The notes beneath the pieces were generated by a model. It had not been told where the DNA came from, did no database searches, and was given only the letters and a program-made list of their open reading frames with translations. From Agapetus fuscipes (Eukaryota > Arthropoda > Insecta > Trichoptera > Glossosomatidae): a DNA stretch of 64,000 nucleotides. The translations under genes were made by a program, and so were the position numbers. Shown here in pieces: positions 43,901 to 47,013 of the stretch. The stretch lies in the NCBI GenBank assembly GCA_951799405.1, contig CATOGX010000032.1:44974-108973 (forward strand), written 5' to 3'. How positions within the stretch are numbered: the stretch's first letter is position 1; each line of letters starts with the position of its first letter.

Positions 43901-44016
43901 TCTTGCTTGATGATGGGTGTGGCGTTCTTGAATGGCTGGCATACTCTCATCTTGGGGACATGGTACAGGCGGGCACCCGCTGGCTGGATGAGCATGATCT
44001 TCTCTGGGTTAACACC
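5903..44016 (-). CDS. qin/RNF17: RNF17/qin-like B-box and multi-Tudor protein gene (16 exons in window)
   Basis: This is the only clear host gene. Joining the 16 exons listed below gives about 1,416 aa, and every join keeps phase except the step into the Tudor 2 exon. Domain order is: leading segment, B-box (43089-43234), coiled coil (41477-41728), Ser/Gln-rich linker (38125-39059), Tudor 1 (36403 to 20299, five exons), Tudor 2 (9381-8406), then Tudors 3 to 5 in one large last exon. B-box plus five Tudor domains is the layout of RNF17/TDRD4 and Drosophila Qin (Kumo). In flies Qin acts in nuage to enforce Aub-Ago3 heterotypic ping-pong, so the family binds Piwi proteins through symmetrically dimethylated arginine. 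The N-terminal RING expected for the family was not found, so the 5' end probably lies further right or outside the window. Function is inferred from family membership. Confidence 0.82.
8105..8345 (+). mobile_element. decayed tRNA-related SINE (family C)
   Basis: A box A-like TAGCACAGTTGGTAAAACG near 8232 and a box B-like GAGTTTGATCTCTACC near 8273 lie about 40 bp apart, as in tRNA-derived SINEs. A related tRNA-like segment precedes it. Intronic, no coding potential. Confidence 0.45.
8406..8746 (-). CDS. qin/RNF17 exon: end of Tudor 2 plus Gln/Lys/Pro repeats
   Basis: Starts SILCAVNIKNKKLEKEMLLA, completing extended Tudor 2. It then has a low-complexity linker with short repeats of the type V-Q-K-P/S-Q-H (about residues 72 to 92), and ends KHYPKT. 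The acceptor is TTTCAG and the donor CTAA|GTAAGTG. It leaves two bases, completed by the C of the last exon. Confidence 0.82.
8747..9133. other. intron, no feature seen
   Basis: Intron between the Tudor 2 core and the following exon. It contains a short self-complementary run around 8920-8950 (CCCCAAAAGGTCTGC ... CTTTTGGGG). Nothing coding. Confidence 0.4.
9134..9629 (-). repeat. 150-bp tandem array, about 3.3 units, covering the Tudor 2 core exon
   Basis: The marker GTTGCTGATG recurs at 9141, 9291, 9441 and 9591, a period of exactly 150. A unit is a 112-bp exon plus a 38-bp segment with its own donor and acceptor. The copy at the 5' gene end (9570-9629) lacks the exon start. The copy at the 3' gene end (9134-9231) lacks the donor. 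Copies are identical except for one G/T. Confidence 0.9.
9270..9381 (-). CDS. qin/RNF17 exon: Tudor 2 core (one of several tandem copies)
   Basis: Encodes GAEGGAQVRLVDVGSMRSLP then RTALRSLISNYYKLDQM. VRLVDVG is a Tudor core with VG in place of the usual YG. The donor is ATG|GTGAGT, phase 0, matching the next exon. The exon lies inside a 150-bp tandem array, and an identical complete copy is at 9420-9531. It needs two incoming bases, which the last exon found upstream does not supply, so an exon for the start of Tudor 2 is missing. Confidence 0.68.
9630..10042. other. intron segment, no feature seen
   Basis: Begins with a small hairpin at about 9629-9657 (AAAAAAACTTTTGG/AAAGTTTTTTTC), where the 150-bp array breaks off. 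The start of Tudor 2 should be encoded nearby but I could not find it. Confidence 0.35.
10043..10397 (-). mobile_element. solo 3' end of the RTE-type LINE
   Basis: Tail repeats (CTATAATCTAAG on the plus strand) come first, then the conserved 3' UTR up to the ATGTAG...TTTGCATAAG region just past the ORF. No coding sequence is left. It matches the 3' ends of the full copies. Confidence 0.82.
10398..11130 (-). pseudogene. fragments of a diverged RTE-type LINE
   Basis: The minus strand encodes KAKKWLAKNEVQMSKRRMEE, FWSWVRQNNDSCRSTTPGIK and KRWKEYFNEVFGEEE, homologous in order to KLEDEYKIAKRMAKT, FWRWINADRNKSSALTTPGV and KRWKNYFQEIFGQGE of the main family but clearly diverged. RT fragments (10420-10620) contain a 38-bp tandem duplication (10521-10558, 10559-10596). 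Old, inactive. Confidence 0.7.
11285..11565 (+). mobile_element. diverged solo LINE 3' end
   Basis: CCTTGACTTATACGTTGGTA through GCAACGTAGATTGTAGAATC is recognisably the 3' UTR and tail of the main LINE family but with many substitutions, so older than the others. Confidence 0.72.
11772..12096 (-). mobile_element. tRNA-derived SINE (family B)
   Basis: Reading the minus strand, a tRNA-like head at about 12090-12012 has box A GATAGCTCAGTTGGTAGAG and box B GGGTTCGAATCCC. A body follows, and the 3' end finishes CTATATGTGTAGCTTAG. The same 3' end recurs at 20853-20886, 34497-34540 and 39165-39263. Intronic. Confidence 0.68.
12236..12330 (+). mobile_element. LINE C-terminal fragment
   Basis: Contains ACTCTGGATGAAATGAAAGA and the AAATGGCGGCTAAT stretch that encode the last codons of the main LINE ORF, with a stop mid-way (AGTATGAAAGG). 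About 95 bp, no tail. Confidence 0.6.
12337..12595 (+). mobile_element. tRNA-derived SINE (family A), nearly full length
   Basis: Head with box A-like ACAGTCCAATGGTAAAAC and box B GGGTTTGAATCCCGG, then the family body (TACCATTGATATTTTCAAAT, TGGGTCTTGCTTGAGAAT, AGCTCGCAGAAGGGC). Other copies: 33411-33697 (minus), 44830-45640 (split), 38484-38560 (minus, partial) and 55040-55140 (partial). Confidence 0.68.
12620..13140 (+). mobile_element. solo LINE 3' end split by a second LINE fragment
   Basis: The main-family 3' UTR runs 12620-12699 and 12963-13140. The intervening 12700-12962 is flanked by CAATGT at 12694-12699 and 12963-12968. The insert ends in the 3' part of a second RTE family (GGAGGCAGCTCTGCAGAGGC, then GACAGAGTTACAGTC). 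Confidence 0.75.
13141..13837. other. intron segment with a short old repeat
   Basis: Begins ACTAGCTGTACCCGGCTGG, a sequence shared with 21033 and typical of an old arthropod interspersed repeat whose class I cannot name. The rest is AT-rich without a coding frame. Confidence 0.35.
13838..13998 (-). mobile_element. short solo LINE 3' end
   Basis: Tail repeats then about 130 bp of main-family 3' UTR, truncated at CCCCACAACTT. It is followed on the minus-strand upstream side by an unrelated short open frame (VNRVNNKLPNVGQPKML) preceded by TTTCAG, which I could not identify. Confidence 0.7.
14250..17126 (-). mobile_element. 5'-truncated RTE-type LINE, open reading frame preserved
   Basis: Tail, 3' UTR and an uninterrupted frame from the middle of the endonuclease domain to the stop. 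Truncation falls just after GDMNGW, so the first ~168 residues are lost. It is in the same orientation as qin/RNF17, unlike the full-length copies. It belongs with the copy at 22372-25720 (both end LICNVDF), distinct from the two full-length ones (LICNGDF). Confidence 0.88.
14626..17126 (-). pseudogene. LINE endonuclease (partial) - reverse transcriptase ORF
   Basis: About 833 LINE codons without a stop. C-terminal half of the AP endonuclease (GSRTIIDYICVDERL, GSDHYLLCAKIM), all RT motifs (FVDLEKAFDSVDR, RQGCVMSPWLF, LLYADDAVLVSDS) and the C-terminal region with GRGRPRKVW. The N-terminal catalytic residues of the endonuclease are missing, so it cannot retrotranspose alone. The few residues upstream (MTTQTAKII) come from flanking DNA. 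Confidence 0.85.
17127..17233. other. short spacer between LINE and Helitron
   Basis: AT-rich, no feature seen. Confidence 0.4.
17234..19200 (+). mobile_element. non-autonomous Helitron (1,967 bp)
   Basis: The 5' end is TCTATTATATAAAAATCTAG, with A before it. The 3' end is a hairpin (ACCGTGCGAGAGCGCGGT, about 19171-19188) followed 12 bp later by CTAG, with T after it. A 5' TC, 3' hairpin plus CTRR, and insertion between A and T are Helitron hallmarks. The interior has (GTTT)n at about 17354-17385 and diverged internal repeats (17480-17640 vs 18080-18240) with GCGGCCATTTT and TTGGAAGAAACTTTTT. No Rep/helicase frame remains. Confidence 0.68.
18553..18768 (+). CDS. 71-aa open frame inside the Helitron, unrecognised
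   Basis: Starts MNNVKTKAPLPTKQCRMANA and is Gln/Arg/Lys-rich. It could be a remnant of the charged N-terminus of a Helitron protein, but nothing diagnostic is present. Possibly chance. Confidence 0.2.
   Translation: MNNVKTKAPLPTKQCRMANAVMFHATIRQLQATQVRLRYYYQQNEKEQKRQVIHLNDNERVEHPYKPSPEK
19201..19860. other. intron segment, no gene seen
   Basis: Between the Helitron and the 99-bp array. AT-rich and without recognisable repeats, apart from a short (TA)n directly after the Helitron end. Confidence 0.4.
19861..20355 (-). repeat. 99-bp tandem array, five units, covering an exon-donor junction
   Basis: Five near-identical 99-bp units start at 19861, 19960, 20059, 20158 and 20257; a sixth partial unit is the exon itself. 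Each holds the 3' part of the exon, a GTAAGT donor and a stub of intron. The unit is 33 codons and has no stop, so read-through gives five in-frame copies of a 33-aa repeat before a stop near 19843. Units differ mainly at one C/T position (C,C,T,C,T in plus-strand order) plus one C/G change. Microhomology CTCACTCC bounds the unit. Confidence 0.9.
20299..20452 (-). CDS. qin/RNF17 exon: end of extended Tudor 1, duplicated 3' half
   Basis: Encodes SREFLIYVINITGDCHDVDL and ends EALIVLEKAIIGPGNE. It completes the SN-like half of Tudor 1. The acceptor is TTTCAG and the donor GAA|GTAAGT. The last two thirds of the exon with its donor and about 20 intronic bases form a 99-bp unit repeated downstream (19861-20355), so five equivalent donors exist (exon ends at 20299, 20200, 20101, 20002 and 19903). 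It ends in phase 0. Confidence 0.82.
20453..21391. other. intron with repeat remnants
   Basis: Contains a SINE-B 3' end at 20853-20886 (plus orientation) and an old repeat at about 21033-21370. The latter starts CTAGCTGTACCCTGCCACCC and ends near GACAAACAAACATACATCCG. No coding frame. Confidence 0.45.
21392..21520 (-). CDS. qin/RNF17 exon: after Tudor 1 core
   Basis: Encodes LRVLDEDELSPPVAILCRLS then NCQPKHGAWTEDASLTMLSI. The L-R-x-L ... P-x-x-A-x-x-C-x-L pattern follows Tudor cores in the extended domain. The leading A completes the phase-2 CA codon of the previous exon. The acceptor is TTTAG and the donor GAA|GTATGT. Confidence 0.85.
21601..21770. mobile_element. 170-bp fold-back element
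   Basis: About 60-bp inverted repeats: GGGCTGGAAGTCTCATCACT at the left is repeated in reverse at the right end, and both continue through ACGGTAATTCTTACCTACCG. The arms differ by a few bases and an indel. The loop holds GTTCACTTGCGGCCATCTTG. A transcript would form a long hairpin. The superfamily is unclear. Confidence 0.7.
21771..22371. other. intron segment, no feature seen
   Basis: No recognisable gene or repeat. Confidence 0.35.
22381..25354 (+). pseudogene. LINE endonuclease-RT ORF split by insertion
   Basis: The first half reads from about ENIVILGDMNGW through NFRPISLLSIPGKVFCKV and then runs into the insert. The second half resumes at VIIKNVILTTSKRVSDIQSG and continues through YADD to LICNVDF. 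No frameshift besides the insertion, which implies the insertion is recent relative to the copy. RT motif A and the YADD box are in the second half. Confidence 0.88.
23657..24081 (-). mobile_element. antisense solo LINE 3' end nested in a LINE
   Basis: Contains the tail, the 3' UTR and the last ~17 codons (VCKDRKKWRLICNVDF on the minus strand). A 6-bp duplication TAAGGT marks both junctions. Confidence 0.9.
25734..27181. other. intron with small repeat remnants
   Basis: Short LINE pieces at 25885-26017 (main family 3' end, plus) and 26022-26085 (second RTE family, minus). A perfect palindrome GACATTTCGAAATGTC at 26477-26492 is followed by GACATTTTAAAATGTC at 26538-26553 and a partial third at 26602-26616. 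CTAGTTCAATACTCAGACAT near 26231 recurs inverted near 34319. No gene seen. Confidence 0.5.
27222..27455 (+). CDS. LINE upstream ORF, 77 aa, hydrophobic
   Basis: Starts MAHGAKLKLWTFIWTIYLFF, is almost entirely Phe, Leu, Ile, Tyr and Thr, and ends ...SFSNFVM. Its stop codon is followed by two bases and then the ATG of the main ORF (ATGTAGAAATGG). The counterpart in the other full-length copy (47014-47244) is 76 aa with frame maintained despite indels. RTE elements often have a tiny ORF1 just before ORF2. Alternatively it is a T-rich leader that happens to be open. Confidence 0.4.
   Translation: MAHGAKLKLWTFIWTIYLFFLTTYLNIYIFFLCIFTNITFNLFNFTFYFFCFNFMFFSLIFFFLCIFTNLSFSNFVM
27458..30450 (+). pseudogene. 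LINE endonuclease-RT ORF, frameshifted by 13-bp deletion
   Basis: Frame one covers the whole AP endonuclease (WNVRKMND, VTETKMKG, GDMNGWIG, GSDHYLLC) and linker up to ALTTPGV. It then shifts at 28783 and stops at 28882. The second frame (from 28789) carries RT and C-terminus through LICNGDF. Nearly identical to the 1001-aa ORF at 47247 elsewhere. Confidence 0.9.
30940..31855 (+). mobile_element. R1-like LINE 3' fragment
   Basis: GC-rich block in AT-rich surroundings. It encodes the C-terminal end of an R1-clade ORF2 and its 3' UTR, which ends near CCGCCGCCAAAAAAAC. 5' truncated. It follows directly after the full-length LINE at 27182-30830. Confidence 0.65.
30991..31581 (+). pseudogene. R1-like ORF2 C-terminus with CCHC motif
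   Basis: About 196 aa. TGHGKFAHYLLERGVI is followed by CLCGPIAQDVRHVLWDC, i.e. C-x-C-x8-H-x4-C, the zinc-knuckle-like end typical of R1/Jockey-group LINE ORF2. The RT and endonuclease parts are gone. Codon use is clearly GC-richer than neighbouring elements, pointing to a different source family. Confidence 0.68.
31880..33370 (+). pseudogene. decayed transposase-like gene with SDNC motif
   Basis: Two open pieces. 31895-32269 has VCKAFFKRTIAITNT, DLRGRHSNHKTLPEV and PRVESHYCRADTKRQYLEGD. 32565-33209 has CYSWHESIAKRGANEIGTC and EVIFYSDNCAGQNKNKFI. They are separated by about 300 bp with stops and frameshifts. This gene type is found in many copies in insect genomes as uncharacterised, probably transposon-encoded proteins; I believe it matches a Pfam DUF (possibly DUF7869). 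The Asp of SDNC could be catalytic. Dead copy. Confidence 0.55.
33330..33812. repeat. 65-bp direct repeats flanking a SINE
   Basis: GGAAATACAGCAAAACAGTA at about 33330 recurs at about 33747, and both continue with ATAGTGAATAATTTAATAAT. The SINE 33411-33697 lies between. This suggests a tandem duplication of a non-coding tail before or after the SINE landed. Confidence 0.6.
33411..33697 (-). mobile_element. tRNA-derived SINE (family A), full length
   Basis: On the minus strand: GTCCGTAGTCCAGGTGGTAA (box A), GGGTTCGAATCCCGGCGGAG (box B), body, and a 3' end at CAGCGCTCACCAAATAAATC. The most complete family A copy here, about 285 bp. Confidence 0.75.
33813..35302. other. intron, repeats only
   Basis: Holds a SINE-B 3' end at 34497-34540 and a decayed LINE 3' UTR piece near 34375-34475 (minus). 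The repeat AGATGTCTGAGTATTGAACT at about 34315 matches 26231 inverted. No coding frame recognised. Confidence 0.45.
35303..35447 (-). CDS. qin/RNF17 exon: Tudor 1 core
   Basis: Carries the Tudor barrel: KYFVTYNKKYNQWERVKLLN, then PAFYIDYGHHSELKAE, where FYIDYG is the canonical core. The acceptor is TTACAG and the donor CA|GTGAGT (phase 2). The next exon is almost 14 kb away (21520), across an intron filled with LINEs. Confidence 0.87.
35448..36247. other. intron, no feature seen
   Basis: Intron between the first two Tudor 1 exons. No recognisable repeat or gene. Confidence 0.4.
36248..36403 (-). CDS. qin/RNF17 exon: start of extended Tudor domain 1
   Basis: Contains VVVTHISNPHEFYVRRVV, the typical first strand pair of an extended Tudor domain (V-x-V-T-H-I-x-x-P-x-x-F-Y-V). 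The acceptor is CGTAG and the donor CCAG|GTAAAG. It leaves one base that completes Gly with the next exon. The 5'-truncated LINE copy 36622-37598 sits just upstream in the preceding intron. Confidence 0.85.
36622..37598 (+). mobile_element. 5'-truncated RTE-type LINE with target-site duplication
   Basis: Encodes the last 192 codons (36637-37215, GEFERRIMKGRCVLGATACI to LICNVDF), then 3' UTR and a tail drifting into (TTA)n. Flanked by GATATGA at 36615-36621 and 37599-37605. Antisense to the host gene. Confidence 0.9.
36637..37215 (+). pseudogene. LINE RT C-terminal remnant
   Basis: 192 codons of the region downstream of the RT palm: SKNVRLAVHGGILVPTLMYG, SMLRWFGHLERMSDERL and GRGRPRKVWKDQI. 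No catalytic motif. The frame is open but has no independent function I can propose. Confidence 0.85.
37640..37708 (-). CDS. qin/RNF17 exon (linker)
   Basis: Short exon reading DYFVQNATTSTVKKPLVIHP then LLV. The acceptor is ATTTCAG and the donor GTGG|GTAAGC. Phase 1 in and out. A truncated LINE (36622-37598) lies 41 bp beyond its 3' end, in antisense. Confidence 0.74.
38125..38208 (-). CDS. qin/RNF17 exon (Ser/Gln-rich linker)
   Basis: Encodes PSENRSQPSSCSSSQKGGKP and then FKNRQLN. The acceptor is TTTACAG and the donor AATG|GTAATA. Phase 1 in and out. Disordered composition. Confidence 0.74.
38330..38472 (+). mobile_element. fragment of another LINE C-terminus
   Basis: Encodes KQIDEICRIVNDWNLQSKKQ then RRASTKRVMNVKAMKEV and a stop. 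This parallels DQISEIANDWDIQSHNKRRT of the main family but is diverged. Followed by (TAA)n. A short SINE-A fragment follows at 38484-38560 (minus). Confidence 0.55.
38952..39059 (-). CDS. qin/RNF17 exon (Ser-rich linker)
   Basis: Encodes DAISNLEGDRHHTSCNSSVK and continues low-complexity and Ser-rich. The acceptor is ATTACAG and the donor AAAT|GTAAGTG. It carries phase 1 in and phase 1 out. Likely a disordered linker before Tudor 1. Confidence 0.76.
39165..39263 (+). mobile_element. SINE-B 3' end
   Basis: Contains CACATGCGACCTCTTTGGGA and TTACACTATATGTGTAGCTT, the 3' part of the SINE at 11772-12096. Confidence 0.6.
39333..39502 (-). CDS. qin/RNF17 exon (linker)
   Basis: Encodes FIIDADIFDSALRLLESHCK followed by an acidic and Pro-rich tail (SQIPPDTEIPPLPDF). 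The acceptor is TTTTCAG and the donor GAAG|GTTAGT, leaving one base. No named domain. It continues the phase of both neighbours. Confidence 0.8.
39618..39825 (+). mobile_element. solo LINE 3' end truncated by a hAT element
   Basis: Main-family 3' UTR from TTCCTTGACTTATAGGCTGG to GGGCATGCATTTGAT. It then stops abruptly where CCCGATCTCGCGAGATCTCG begins, so the tail is lost. Confidence 0.78.
39894..40277 (+). pseudogene. hAT transposase C-terminal dimerisation domain
   Basis: 127 codons ending VVPTSVEAERAFSAAGYLAC then KIRSRLSDETLDMLCFLRSH. The P-x-S-x-x-A-E-R-x-F-S ... RSRL ... L motif is the hAT dimerisation domain. The DDE catalytic domain and BED finger are absent, so it is inactive as a transposase. 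Confidence 0.82.
40295..40620. repeat. diverged ~60-bp tandem repeats in the hAT 3' region
   Basis: The phrase CTGCAGAAGGCTGAT with TTATATTTCGAAGT and TTTGAGTTTTT recurs about four times (around 40336, 40418, 40489 and 40560). Non-coding. Confidence 0.6.
40758..41057. other. intron segment, no feature seen
   Basis: Short stretch between the hAT remnant and the exon at 41058. Nothing recognised. Confidence 0.4.
41058..41155 (-). CDS. qin/RNF17 exon (linker)
   Basis: Reads INYDGIVKALQEVLDTPWYM then SEELRASTLESD. It enters in phase 0 and leaves two bases (AA), which pair with the first T of the next exon to give Asn. Splice sites are TTTTCAG and GTAATC. No named domain. Confidence 0.78.
41187..41275 (+). 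mobile_element. short LINE 3' UTR fragment
   Basis: TTCCTTGAATTATGGTATGA to CCCCTCTTTCAG, a diverged piece of the main-family 3' UTR. Confidence 0.6.
41477..41728 (-). CDS. qin/RNF17 exon: coiled coil
   Basis: Eighty-four codons, phase 0 to 0, from DIAKKLPSSS to DDKYKHK. A long amphipathic stretch (HSSLQLLEQRLGRQLQQSRR and onward) predicts a coiled coil, as expected after a B-box. The exon is GC-rich compared with its intron. The acceptor (ACCATCCAG) has a poor pyrimidine tract because degenerate LINE sequence abuts it. The donor is AAG|GTAACT. Confidence 0.82.
41741..42175 (+). mobile_element. rearranged fragments of a second RTE family
   Basis: Plus-strand pieces encode IRWFGYVGRMDEGLRKC and, after it, NASKTKVMIFDRNEE; in a normal LINE the order is reversed, so the copy is rearranged. 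It ends ATGGATTGAAAGAGGTATGC and GCAACTCTGCAGAGG, then GACAGTTACAG. The left edge abuts the acceptor of the host exon ending at 41728. Confidence 0.6.
42225..42305 (-). CDS. qin/RNF17 exon: start of coiled coil
   Basis: Twenty-seven codons, phase 0 to 0, starting NLEKEEELKIYKQAVGDIAL. It has clean splice sites (CACAG acceptor, AAT|GTATGT donor). The heptad-like charged composition leads into the coiled coil of the next exon. Confidence 0.78.
42306..43088. other. intron, no feature seen
   Basis: No recognisable gene. Possible very decayed LINE traces near 42640-42760. Confidence 0.35.
43089..43234 (-). CDS. qin/RNF17 exon: B-box zinc finger
   Basis: Encodes about 48 aa with zinc-ligand spacing C-x2-H-x7-C-x2-C-x4-C-x2-C-x3-C-x2-H, beginning MCSKHDKSLDLYCVDCSQAV. 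This is a B-box type zinc finger, with the last His pair replaced by Cys/His. The acceptor is TTTACAG and the donor AAG|GTGGGA. It enters with two bases and leaves in phase 0. B-boxes follow RING domains in RNF17/Qin and TRIM proteins. Confidence 0.85.
43418..43632 (+). mobile_element. diverged solo LINE 3' end
   Basis: GTTCACTTTCGCCAGTGCCA through GCAGCTTAGATTATAGATAT. An older subfamily, sharing GTAGGCGCGAAC with 44262-44495. Confidence 0.7.
43878..44016 (-). CDS. qin/RNF17 exon upstream of the B-box
   Basis: Reads GVNPEKIMLIQPAGARLYHV at its start. The acceptor is a TTGCAG before 44016. The donor is AAAG|GTATAC at 43877/43878, leaving one base that completes an Asp codon with the next exon. 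A second possible donor (ACA|GTGAGG) lies 9 bp downstream but would break phase with the B-box exon. It starts in phase 0, so at least one more coding exon should lie upstream. I recognise no domain in it. Confidence 0.7.
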
Positions 44017-44134
44017 CTGCAACATCAACAAAATACTTCCTGTACAAGATACCTCACAACTACTGCAAAACTTGCATAAACAATGTAGATCTGATCAATT
44101 ATACAGGCAGTATATAAGTGGGATAGCCAGCCAT

Positions 44135-44495
44135 ATTCAAAGGAGAGATTTTATGAAGAAGGTTACAACTTTGGATGAAATGAAAAAACATATGTAAGGG
44201 CTGAACAAAATGGCAATATTCAATTCTGGCTGACAAGGCGCTTTAAAGTAAAATTCTAAATACGAGGCTGACCACCCGTGCTGTAAAACTCGGTTCACTT
44301 TTGCCAATGCCACCCCGGTTCAGGGAACGGCGGCAGGAGTTGCAAGGTTTATGTCCATGTGAGGTTTTCTTTATTTGTATGCACACATGCAGAATGTGTA
44401 GGCGCGAACTTACATATGCCTGTCTGTAGGCATGCATTTCATATGAGCCTTAAATGTTAACATATCCTTGCAGCTTAAATTATAGATTATAGACA
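44135..44495 (+). mobile_element. diverged 5'-truncated LINE
   Basis: Decayed ORF end (TTTATGAAGAAGGTTACAAC, TTGGATGAAATGAA), then 3' UTR and a tail ending TTATAGATTATAGA. Confidence 0.7.
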
Positions 44496-44567
44496 TACAG
44501 TAGATATTTTATCTAGTTTTAGTTTGTATTATCCAGTTATGTCATTCGCGTAGTTTATTATGCGTGT

Positions 44568-44785
44568 TTCTTGACTTATAGGTTGGTATGACGCTGACCA
44601 TCTAGCGTAACAAATGTTTCACTTTGCCAATGTCACCCCTGCTTCAAGTTGCAGGGTTTACGTTCATTTGAGATTTGGGTTTTTATTTATTAATAAATAA
44701 ATACACTTGTAACATGTGCAAGTTAACATATTAATATGTCAATATAACCCTTAGTGTTTTAATACATCTTTAGATTATAGTAAAT
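44568..44785 (+). mobile_element. diverged solo LINE 3' end
   Basis: CTTGACTTATAGGTTGGTAT to ACATCTTTAGATTATAG with many changes and a small internal deletion after CCCCTGCTTCA. Confidence 0.65.
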
Positions 44786-44829
44786 CAATTACTGTAAAAC
44801 AAAAAAAAATATTCAACAGATATTACGTA

Positions 44830-45640
44830 GTGACCAGTCCGTAGTTTAGTGGTTAACACCACTTCTGACTCGGAAATGGAAGGTTGTGGGTTCGAATCCC
44901 GGCGGAGCACAAAAAGATACCATTTATATTTTCAAACACGCTCTTCGCTGGGTGAAAAATTCATATAATAATAATAATTAACTTACCATACAACATACCT
45001 GATGATGACCTTCTAGGTCGAAAGCGTTCGTAATTTTGTTTTAAAGATTTTAATCTTTTAAATAAAGTCTATAGTGAAAATAAACAGTGTTTTGCTTGAA
45101 AAATTTCATCCAAAAATTATAAATTGAAACAAAATGAATTTTCACAGTGTTAATACACAAACAATACAAAATATAATTAACTTATTATATTTGTCGGTGC
45201 TATGGCCACGGCGGTCAAGACGCTTGTTCAGCTAGCGTGTTTGGTTCAGATAACGTTGGTTCGAGCCACGCTGGCCCCTTTGACCATAACATTGACCCTG
45301 ATTCAGATGTCATTGCATGCACACAAGCTTCTGCTTTCGCATGAAGACAACTAGCCAGGCAAAATAGGTTGGTGAATTGCATACCCCTTCACAATTTTTT
45401 TTTTTTTTTAAATTAATTTAAAAAAAAAAACTAGATTTATATGCGCCTTTTTGTGATTTACATCACTACACAGGCGCCCTTTCCCAAAGACCGGTCACTT
45501 AAGGTCCATCCAGCCTTTCAGCAACTGGGTCTTGCTTGAGAATCGGCGCTTTCTACAGCGATGGCCAAGCTCGCAGAGGGCTCTTAAGGTGTGATACACA
45601 CAACAACAGCGCTCACCAAATAAATCATCCTACTAGTAGT
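44830..45640 (+). mobile_element. tRNA-derived SINE (family A) split by about 500 bp of other repeats
   Basis: The head (44830-44972) has box A GTCCGTAGTTTAGTGGTTAA and box B GGGTTCGAATCCCGGCGGAG. The 3' half (about 45478-45640) has TGGGTCTTGCTTGAGAATCG and ends CTCACCAAATAAATCATCCT, followed by (TAG)n. Between them lie a hammerhead-like motif (44999) and another tRNA-like SINE (about 45190-45400, TTGGTTCGAGCC). Confidence 0.6.
44990..45040 (+). ncRNA. hammerhead-ribozyme-like motif
   Basis: CTGATGA at 44999-45005 is followed by an extra T, then a stem of GACCT with AGGTC, then GAAA (45020-45023). This matches the hammerhead core order CUGAUGA, stem II, GAAA, except for the additional U. Stems I and III are not clear, so it may be a decayed copy. 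Confidence 0.33.
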
Positions 45641-45719
45641 AGTAGTAGTTTTATTAGAGGCATACTTTATACGGCGACTAAATCCAGTAGACTATGTGCT
45701 AAATAAAAAACAATGCTTA

Positions 45720-46085
45720 CCTCAGAGTCATAATAAAAGAAGAGCTTGTATGAAGAAGGTTACGACTCTGGAGGAAATGAAAGAAGTATGTAAGGATAGA
45801 AAGAAATGGCGGTTGATCTGTGATGTTGGCGGCTAGGGTTTGTTAAAGTGAAATTGGTTTTATGATTTTTTTTTTATGTCCATGTATATATTGTTATTTA
45901 TTGATTTAAAAAGAAAAAAATGTAATTTGTCATGTATGTTCCTTGACTTATAGGTTGTTATGCAGCTGACCACCCATACTGTAAAAAATGGTTCACTTTG
46001 CCAATGTCACCCCTGTTTCAGGGAAGGACGGCAAGAGTTGCAAGGCTTATGTTCATTTGAGATTGGGTTTTTATATTGTAGGTTG
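45720..46085 (+). mobile_element. 5'-truncated LINE
   Basis: Last ~38 codons of the ORF (CAGAGTCATAATAAAAGAAG to the TAG after GTTGGCGGC), then 3' UTR truncated at TTTATATTGTAGGTTG. Closest to the copy ending at 3030. Confidence 0.75.
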
Positions 46086-46973
46086 TAGAGTTCTCTCTTT
46101 TTCAACCAATAATTATATCGCTATGACTTGCGGCAGATCTTGGGGTGGAGGAAAGGAGATCTCAAGGGGAGGAGAGGGATGAGATGCACCCCTGACGTTG
46201 CAAGGGATGGGGGACTGGGATTTTGACTGGCGATCGATACGGATGTGTTTTGACTCTCTAAACGGTAAAAATAATTAAATTTTGATTTTCTAATTTTTGA
46301 ATAAACTCGGGACTTCGATCTGGAACAGCGGTCGATACAGATGTGTTTTTCTTTTCTTACTCTTCAAAAAATCTAAAAATATATACGGTTCTTTAATATT
46401 AAATTGAATTCGGGAGTTCGATTTCAGCTAGCGGTCGATACAGGTGTCTTTTGTTTCAAAGCTTAATAATAAATTCATTCCGATTTTCTAAATAATAAAA
46501 GTATTTTATAAATAAAGAAACATTAATCAACAAAACTTTGAATTCGCATCTATTGAACTTGAAATTTAAATAATAACTTTATAATTATTAAGCGCAGAAA
46601 TTCTTTTGATTTAATTTGGCATTATTATTGTGAAGTGAAAAGTGCAGTGGTTATATTTCTTATTGGGATCCGGCCTTTCATTATTTAAAATTAAAATAAC
46701 TATTTACGTATAATACAGAGTTGTTCCTGAGCTGTTTTCCTGGGCTGAGTTTTCTTTGATTATACTAACAGATTAACTAAAAATCTACTAAACTAAAACT
46801 AAATTTCATTGAACATATTACTTTATTTCATTTTTATGTTGGTGTTTTCTTTCAGAGTTTCTTATCGCTGTGTACTTGGTTATAATATATTTACTTTCAG
46901 GGATTCATCGACTTACCTGTGCGGGGGAAAGATTTTCCTGTTTATTTTCTTATCAATGCCTTATTGTTAGTTG
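46086..46973. other. intron or intergenic DNA with three diverged repeats
   Basis: The motif GCGRTCGATACRGRTGT occurs at about 46221, 46331 and 46431, roughly 100 bp apart and each time preceded by a GA-C-TTCGAT-like phrase, suggesting old tandem repeats. No gene. Confidence 0.45.
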
Positions 46974-47013
46974 ATAAAAATTGTGTCATACCTACCGGAT
47001 TTAAGAGGACAAC

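Noticed and set aside
43649..44197. 182-aa plus-strand open frame
   Set aside because: Overlaps a host exon on the other strand and LINE debris; composition gives no domain.
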